Part shown: in pieces, positions 14,183 to 17,629 of the stretch | Numbering within the stretch: the first letter of the stretch is position 1 | How the letters are laid out: each line of letters begins with the position of its first letter | NCBI GenBank assembly: GCA_023450535.1 | Contig: JAEXGX010000384.1 | Span: 1 to 17,629 of the forward strand | Direction: 5' to 3' | Length of the DNA: 17,629 bases | Source: Pseudomonadota bacterium | GTDB lineage: Bacteria > Desulfobacterota > Desulfovibrionia > Desulfovibrionales > Desulfovibrionaceae | Position numbers and translations under genes: made by a program | Notes under the pieces: generated by a model | The model's input: only the letters and a program-made list of their open reading frames with translations | Databases searched by the model: none | What the model was told of the DNA's origin: nothing

Positions 14183-16207
14183 ATGCACATGGAACATATA
14201 TTAAAAAAGAATACATCTTCCATCATAAAAAAAAGCAGTACAGTCACTCTTCCTGTAAAACGCATGGCATTGTTCGGCCTGTTTGTTTTCAGCGTGGGCC
14301 TGCTCTACTGGCTCAATATTTTTGTCAATTATCCCCTGATCAGCTTTGACCAGACGGTAGCGTATCTTATAGAAGGCAATGGGGAATTTTTGCGCACGCT
14401 CAGAGCCGGCAGATTTTCACTGGCTCTTCTGCTCTGGCTGTTTCCATCTCTTGCGGTGTCTCATTTCGTCACGGGGGTACTCTACCTGGCGTGCATATCT
14501 CTGGCTGCGGTCTTCTTTGTTCTGCTGCTTTCCGAAAAAGGTTCCTCCCCCGGCCTTCCGGAATACATGGCCGCCCTTTGTCTTGTTGTTTTCCCCTACT
14601 GGGAATCCCAGATATACTTTACCTTTTATCACATGGGACACGGGCTTAGCGTGCTCATGGCTGTTTGCAGCGTCATGTTTGTGTATCCCGGCTTTCCTCA
14701 TACAATTTCCGAAAGCACCGGAACGCCGCATCTTATGGATGCATTCATAAAAAATGTTCTGCCTGCGGCTCTGCTTGTGGCGCTGGGCACGGGTTTTTAT
14801 CAGTCCTTTCTGCATTACTTTTTCTGCATTCTTTTTTCAGCTGCGGCCTCCCTGCTGATCAGGGGTGAAATAACATACGGCAAGATTCTACGTTTTTTTG
14901 CGCGGGGGCTGGCCGCAGGCATGAGCGGGGCGCTTCTTTACCTGGCATTGCACAAGGCGGTTCTGCATATTTTCAGGCTCGACAATCTGCCCCAGCTTGG
15001 AGAAGTGTACACAGTCACCTTCCACTTCAGCCTCGGGCGTTTTTTTCGCAACCTCGCCACCCTGTTTCAGGGAAGCGAACTGCTTCTGCCCACTTCGCAA
15101 AACATTGCGCTTGCCGCCCTGTTCGGCGTTCTGCTCGTCTTCTTGCGGCGCAAGCTGAATCTGGTGCGCTTCGTTCTCGTTCTCTGCTGTCTTGGCGCGG
15201 CCTTTGCCTCCAATGTGGCCTTGGCCCTTGTTTCCGTACAGGAGCTGGCGCTGCGCACAGCCGTCGGGGTCGCCTTTTTCTGGGCTTTTGTAGTGTACGC
15301 GCTGTTCCGCAGGTTGGAGGAAAAATTCCGCACAGTCCTCACCTTTTTTCTGTGTGTTCTTTTTCTCGGTTTCTGGACAAACGTGAACGCCGCATGGCGC
15401 AAGGTCACGGAAATTTCCAACTGGGATGTCACTACCGCCATGCAGATTGCGCATGACCTCAGACGCTTTGCCCAGTCGAAAGATCTTTCTGAACCCTATA
15501 ACGTCAGCCTTATCGGCTGCTTTGACAACGCACCGCTGCCTGTCCGGCAGGATTGGGACGCTATTTCCGGCTATTCCATGCTGGCTTGCTTTGGAAAATC
15601 CACCGTAGGCCAACACCCCTTTGGCCTGTTCAGGCGTATTGGCGTAAAATATCTTGATTTCAGGCCAAACCGCGAAACAGATTTCGCAAGAGTTGCGAAC
15701 AGAAAACCCTGGCCTGCGGAGGAGGGTATTTTCATGGATGAAGAAGGGTTGGCCATCTGGCTCGGGCCGGTTCAACCCCGGACAGGTCTGGATGAAGGCT
15801 TTGTCGGTCTTGTCCGCGCGCTGGGAATTGACGACCCGCTCCTGTCCGCCGGGGAGGGCGTCATCCGCCCCTCACAGCAATGGTTTCTGAAAGCCGTGGA
15901 GGAAAATCCCCCCGGCCCCTGGAAAGCGGGAACTCCCATGCTCCCCACACCTTTTGCCATAGATCGGGTGGAAGCCTTTGACGCTAACTATGATCGGATT
16001 TTCGGCTGGGCTTATGACCTTTCCTATTCCATCAAACCGGATCAGCTTTATTTTCTGGATGAGGAAGGGAATATCGCAGGCATCGGGCACACAGGCCTTG
16101 CCCGGCCGGACTTGGGAAAAAGCATGGCCAGCATGGCGATGAACAGCGGTTTTATGGGCTATGTGCTTAAAGGAAAATCCGTTGTCAGGGCGGTATACCC
16201 CCGCTGA
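14183..16207 (+). CDS. GtrII-like polytopic membrane glycosyltransferase
   Basis: This predicted 674-residue inner-membrane protein resembles the GtrII family, which moves glucose from a polyprenyl-phosphate carrier onto lipopolysaccharide O-antigen. The pattern of an N-terminal span, then LISFDQTVAYLIEGNGEFLR, AGRFS, and many further spans (VFPYWESQIYFTFYHMGHG) fits that family. About 275 C-terminal residues from near 397 are mainly soluble and not recognised; they include YDRIFGWAYDLSYSIKP. I prefer ATG 14183, which has AAGGGA 9 bases upstream. The first in-frame ATG (14060) is one base from the methyltransferase start and would leave no promoter space. With the neighbouring UbiA protein it may use a lipid-linked sugar; donor and acceptor are unknown. 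Confidence 0.75.
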   Translation: MHMEHILKKNTSSIIKKSSTVTLPVKRMALFGLFVFSVGLLYWLNIFVNYPLISFDQTVAYLIEGNGEFLRTLRAGRFSLALLLWLFPSLAVSHFVTGVLYLACISLAAVFFVLLLSEKGSSPGLPEYMAALCLVVFPYWESQIYFTFYHMGHGLSVLMAVCSVMFVYPGFPHTISESTGTPHLMDAFIKNVLPAALLVALGTGFYQSFLHYFFCILFSAAASLLIRGEITYGKILRFFARGLAAGMSGALLYLALHKAVLHIFRLDNLPQLGEVYTVTFHFSLGRFFRNLATLFQGSELLLPTSQNIALAALFGVLLVFLRRKLNLVRFVLVLCCLGAAFASNVALALVSVQELALRTAVGVAFFWAFVVYALFRRLEEKFRTVLTFFLCVLFLGFWTNVNAAWRKVTEISNWDVTTAMQIAHDLRRFAQSKDLSEPYNVSLIGCFDNAPLPVRQDWDAISGYSMLACFGKSTVGQHPFGLFRRIGVKYLDFRPNRETDFARVANRKPWPAEEGIFMDEEGLAIWLGPVQPRTGLDEGFVGLVRALGIDDPLLSAGEGVIRPSQQWFLKAVEENPPGPWKAGTPMLPTPFAIDRVEAFDANYDRIFGWAYDLSYSIKPDQLYFLDEEGNIAGIGHTGLARPDLGKSMASMAMNSGFMGYVLKGKSVVRAVYPR

Positions 16208-16237
16208 CTGGCCTGCCCTGACGGAAGGAACAACAAG

Positions 16238-16267
16238 GCCCCGCCGGGAAATCCCGGCGGGGCTTTT
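16238..16267 (+). terminator. Intrinsic terminator of the GtrII-like gene, perhaps shared with pnp
   Basis: GCCCCGCCGGGA (16238-16249) pairs with TCCCGGCGGGGC (16252-16263), with the tip likely open as an AAAT loop, followed by TTTT (16264-16267) and more T-rich DNA. It lies 31 bases after the stop. On the minus strand the stem is followed only by CTTGTTGTT, so stopping of pnp there is less certain. Confidence 0.9.
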
Positions 16268-16289
16268 GCTTTATTTCAATCAAACACTG

Positions 16290-16307
16290 AACGCGCGTTC
16301 ACGCGTT
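16290..16307. repeat. Small inverted repeat just after the pnp stop
   Basis: AACGCG (16290-16295) pairs with CGCGTT (16302-16307). On the minus strand it lies within about 20 bases downstream of the pnp stop and may contribute to its 3' end structure. Confidence 0.4.
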
Positions 16308-16310
16308 GCT

Positions 16311-17629
16311 CTAGTCGCGGTGTTCGCGGCGCGGACGATCATTGCGGTCGCCACGGCGTTCACGGCCACCCCGATCCCCACGGTCGCCACGATCTCCGCG
16401 ATCGCGCTGGGGGCGTGCGGTGTCTTCAGGCTTCCACTCAATGCCCTGCTCTTCCAGGAGTACGGCCTTGCGGCTGGCGCGAATCCGGTCACCGTTGATC
16501 TCGATGACCTTGACCATCATGTCTTCACCCAGGCGGGCCACATCTTCGGTCTTTTCCACGCGATTAGTGTCCAACTGGGAGATGTGCACCAGAGCTTCAA
16601 GGTTGGGCAGAAGCTCCACAATCGCACCGATTTCAAGAATGCGGCGCACTTTAGCGTTGTAGTTCTTGCCCAGTTCGGCGCGCTGGTCGTAATACATGAC
16701 CATTTCCCTGGCCTGACGCATGGATTCGGAGGTCGGCGCGAAAATGGAAATGCGTCCGGAGTCGTCAATGTCGATAGACGCGCCGGTGGCGGAAGTAATG
16801 GCTTTAATGTTCTTGCCGCCAGGTCCGATGATCATGCGGATGATTTCCGGGTTGACCATCACTTCCTCGTGCTGAGGCGCATAGGGAGAAAGTTCTTCGC
16901 GGTAGCCGGGCAGGGTTTTGGTCATCAGGCCGAGAATGTGCAGGCGGGCTTCCTTGGCCTGCTGCATGGCGCGGGCCATGACGTCGGTGGGCAGACCGTT
17001 GATCTTGATATCCATCTGCACGGCGGTAACGCCTTCGCTGGTGCCTGCGATCTTGAAGTCCATATCGCCAAGGGCGTCTTCATCGCCAAGGATGTCGGTC
17101 AGCACGATGTACTGGTCGTCTTCCTTGATCAGGCCCATGGCCACGCCCGCCACAGGGGCGGAAATGGGCACGCCCGCGTCCATGAGGGAGAGGCAGCCGC
17201 CGCACACGGCGGCCATCGAGGAGGAACCATTGGATTCCACGGTTTCCGACACGACGCGGACAGTGAAGGGGAAGCTGTCCGAAGAGGGAATAATGGCCTT
17301 AAGCGCGCGCTCCGCCAGGTGACCGTGGCCGATTTCGCGGCGGGACACGCGGGGGGACTTCACTTCGCCCACCGAGAAGGGGGGGAAGTTGTAATGCAGC
17401 ATGAAACGCTTGTTTTCATCACCGTTCAGGGAGTCCACGCGCTGTTCGTCAGTGGAACTGCCCAGGGTGGTCACGGCAATGGCCTTGGTTTCGCCGCGCG
17501 CGAAAATGACGGAACCGTGGGCGCGGGGCAGAACTCCGGTTTCAATTTCCACGGGGCGCACGGTCTTGGTGTCGCGGCCGTCGATGCGGGTGCCTTCGTC
17601 AAGGATGCGCTTGCGCACGACCTTCTTTT
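16311..17629 (-). CDS. pnp: Polynucleotide phosphorylase, C-terminal 438 residues (partial)
   Basis: PNPase degrades RNA from the 3' end with phosphate and is part of RNA decay complexes. The frame enters open at the right edge; an internal GTG at 17618 is not the true start. Numbering from that GTG: the second RNase PH domain contains YNFPPFSVGEV and REIGHGHLAER, and the catalytic pair corresponding to E. coli D486/D492 in DILGDEDALGDMDFK (D179, D185). A KH domain follows with the GPGG loop (265-268), then an S1 domain (about 317-385) with EALVHISQLD. The last 30 or so residues are an R/G/D-rich, disordered tail with repeated RGD/GDR units and no counterpart in the E. coli core. PNPase is well conserved, so the identity is secure. 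Confidence 0.98.
   Translation of the reverse strand, partial: KKVVRKRILDEGTRIDGRDTKTVRPVEIETGVLPRAHGSVIFARGETKAIAVTTLGSSTDEQRVDSLNGDENKRFMLHYNFPPFSVGEVKSPRVSRREIGHGHLAERALKAIIPSSDSFPFTVRVVSETVESNGSSSMAAVCGGCLSLMDAGVPISAPVAGVAMGLIKEDDQYIVLTDILGDEDALGDMDFKIAGTSEGVTAVQMDIKINGLPTDVMARAMQQAKEARLHILGLMTKTLPGYREELSPYAPQHEEVMVNPEIIRMIIGPGGKNIKAITSATGASIDIDDSGRISIFAPTSESMRQAREMVMYYDQRAELGKNYNAKVRRILEIGAIVELLPNLEALVHISQLDTNRVEKTEDVARLGEDMMVKVIEINGDRIRASRKAVLLEEQGIEWKPEDTARPQRDRGDRGDRGDRGGRERRGDRNDRPRREHRD

Overview
The window looks like a piece of a moderately GC-rich, Gram-negative chromosome. It carries a TolC-type outer-membrane channel with a complete type I secretion system (T1SS). The combination of an RTX-type secreted protein, a SapC-like protein and intergenic palindromes is most reminiscent of Desulfovibrio-like Desulfobacterota. 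That assignment is from memory of gene style and was not checked by any search.

Region 1 (1-5527, minus strand) is a compact operon read right to left: a PrtD/LapB-type ABC exporter, a HlyD-type membrane fusion protein, a small exported NlpE-like protein and a TolC-family channel. Junctions are 8 bases of overlap, 3 bases of gap and about 70 bases of gap. A further minus-strand reading frame with a strong ribosome binding site runs off the left edge. Region 2 (5528-7414) is mostly non-coding and full of inverted repeats. It encloses one isolated, lower-GC serine recombinase gene (minus strand) and ends in a roughly 200-base, hairpin-rich leader. The last 18 bases of that leader before the RTX gene form a perfect palindrome that contains the ribosome binding site.

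Region 3 (7415-13362, plus strand) holds a 1157-residue RTX/S-layer-like T1SS substrate, a very stable hairpin, a SapC-family protein and a HAD-UbiA fusion protein. Region 4 (13405-16207) has a methyltransferase gene (minus) convergent with the HAD-UbiA gene, and a GtrII-like polytopic membrane protein (plus). Their nominal starts are one base apart, inside an AT-rich patch that suggests a recombined or acquired segment. Region 5 (16311-17629, minus) is the C-terminal part of polynucleotide phosphorylase, a housekeeping gene that marks the edge of the accessory block.

Working model (inference): the operon exports the RTX protein, which forms or decorates the cell surface with help from SapC. 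The HAD-UbiA and GtrII-like proteins may make and use a polyprenyl-phosphate-linked sugar to modify the surface layer or lipopolysaccharide. The recombinase between the exporter operon and the substrate gene raises the possibility of phase variation, but no convincing invertible promoter was found.
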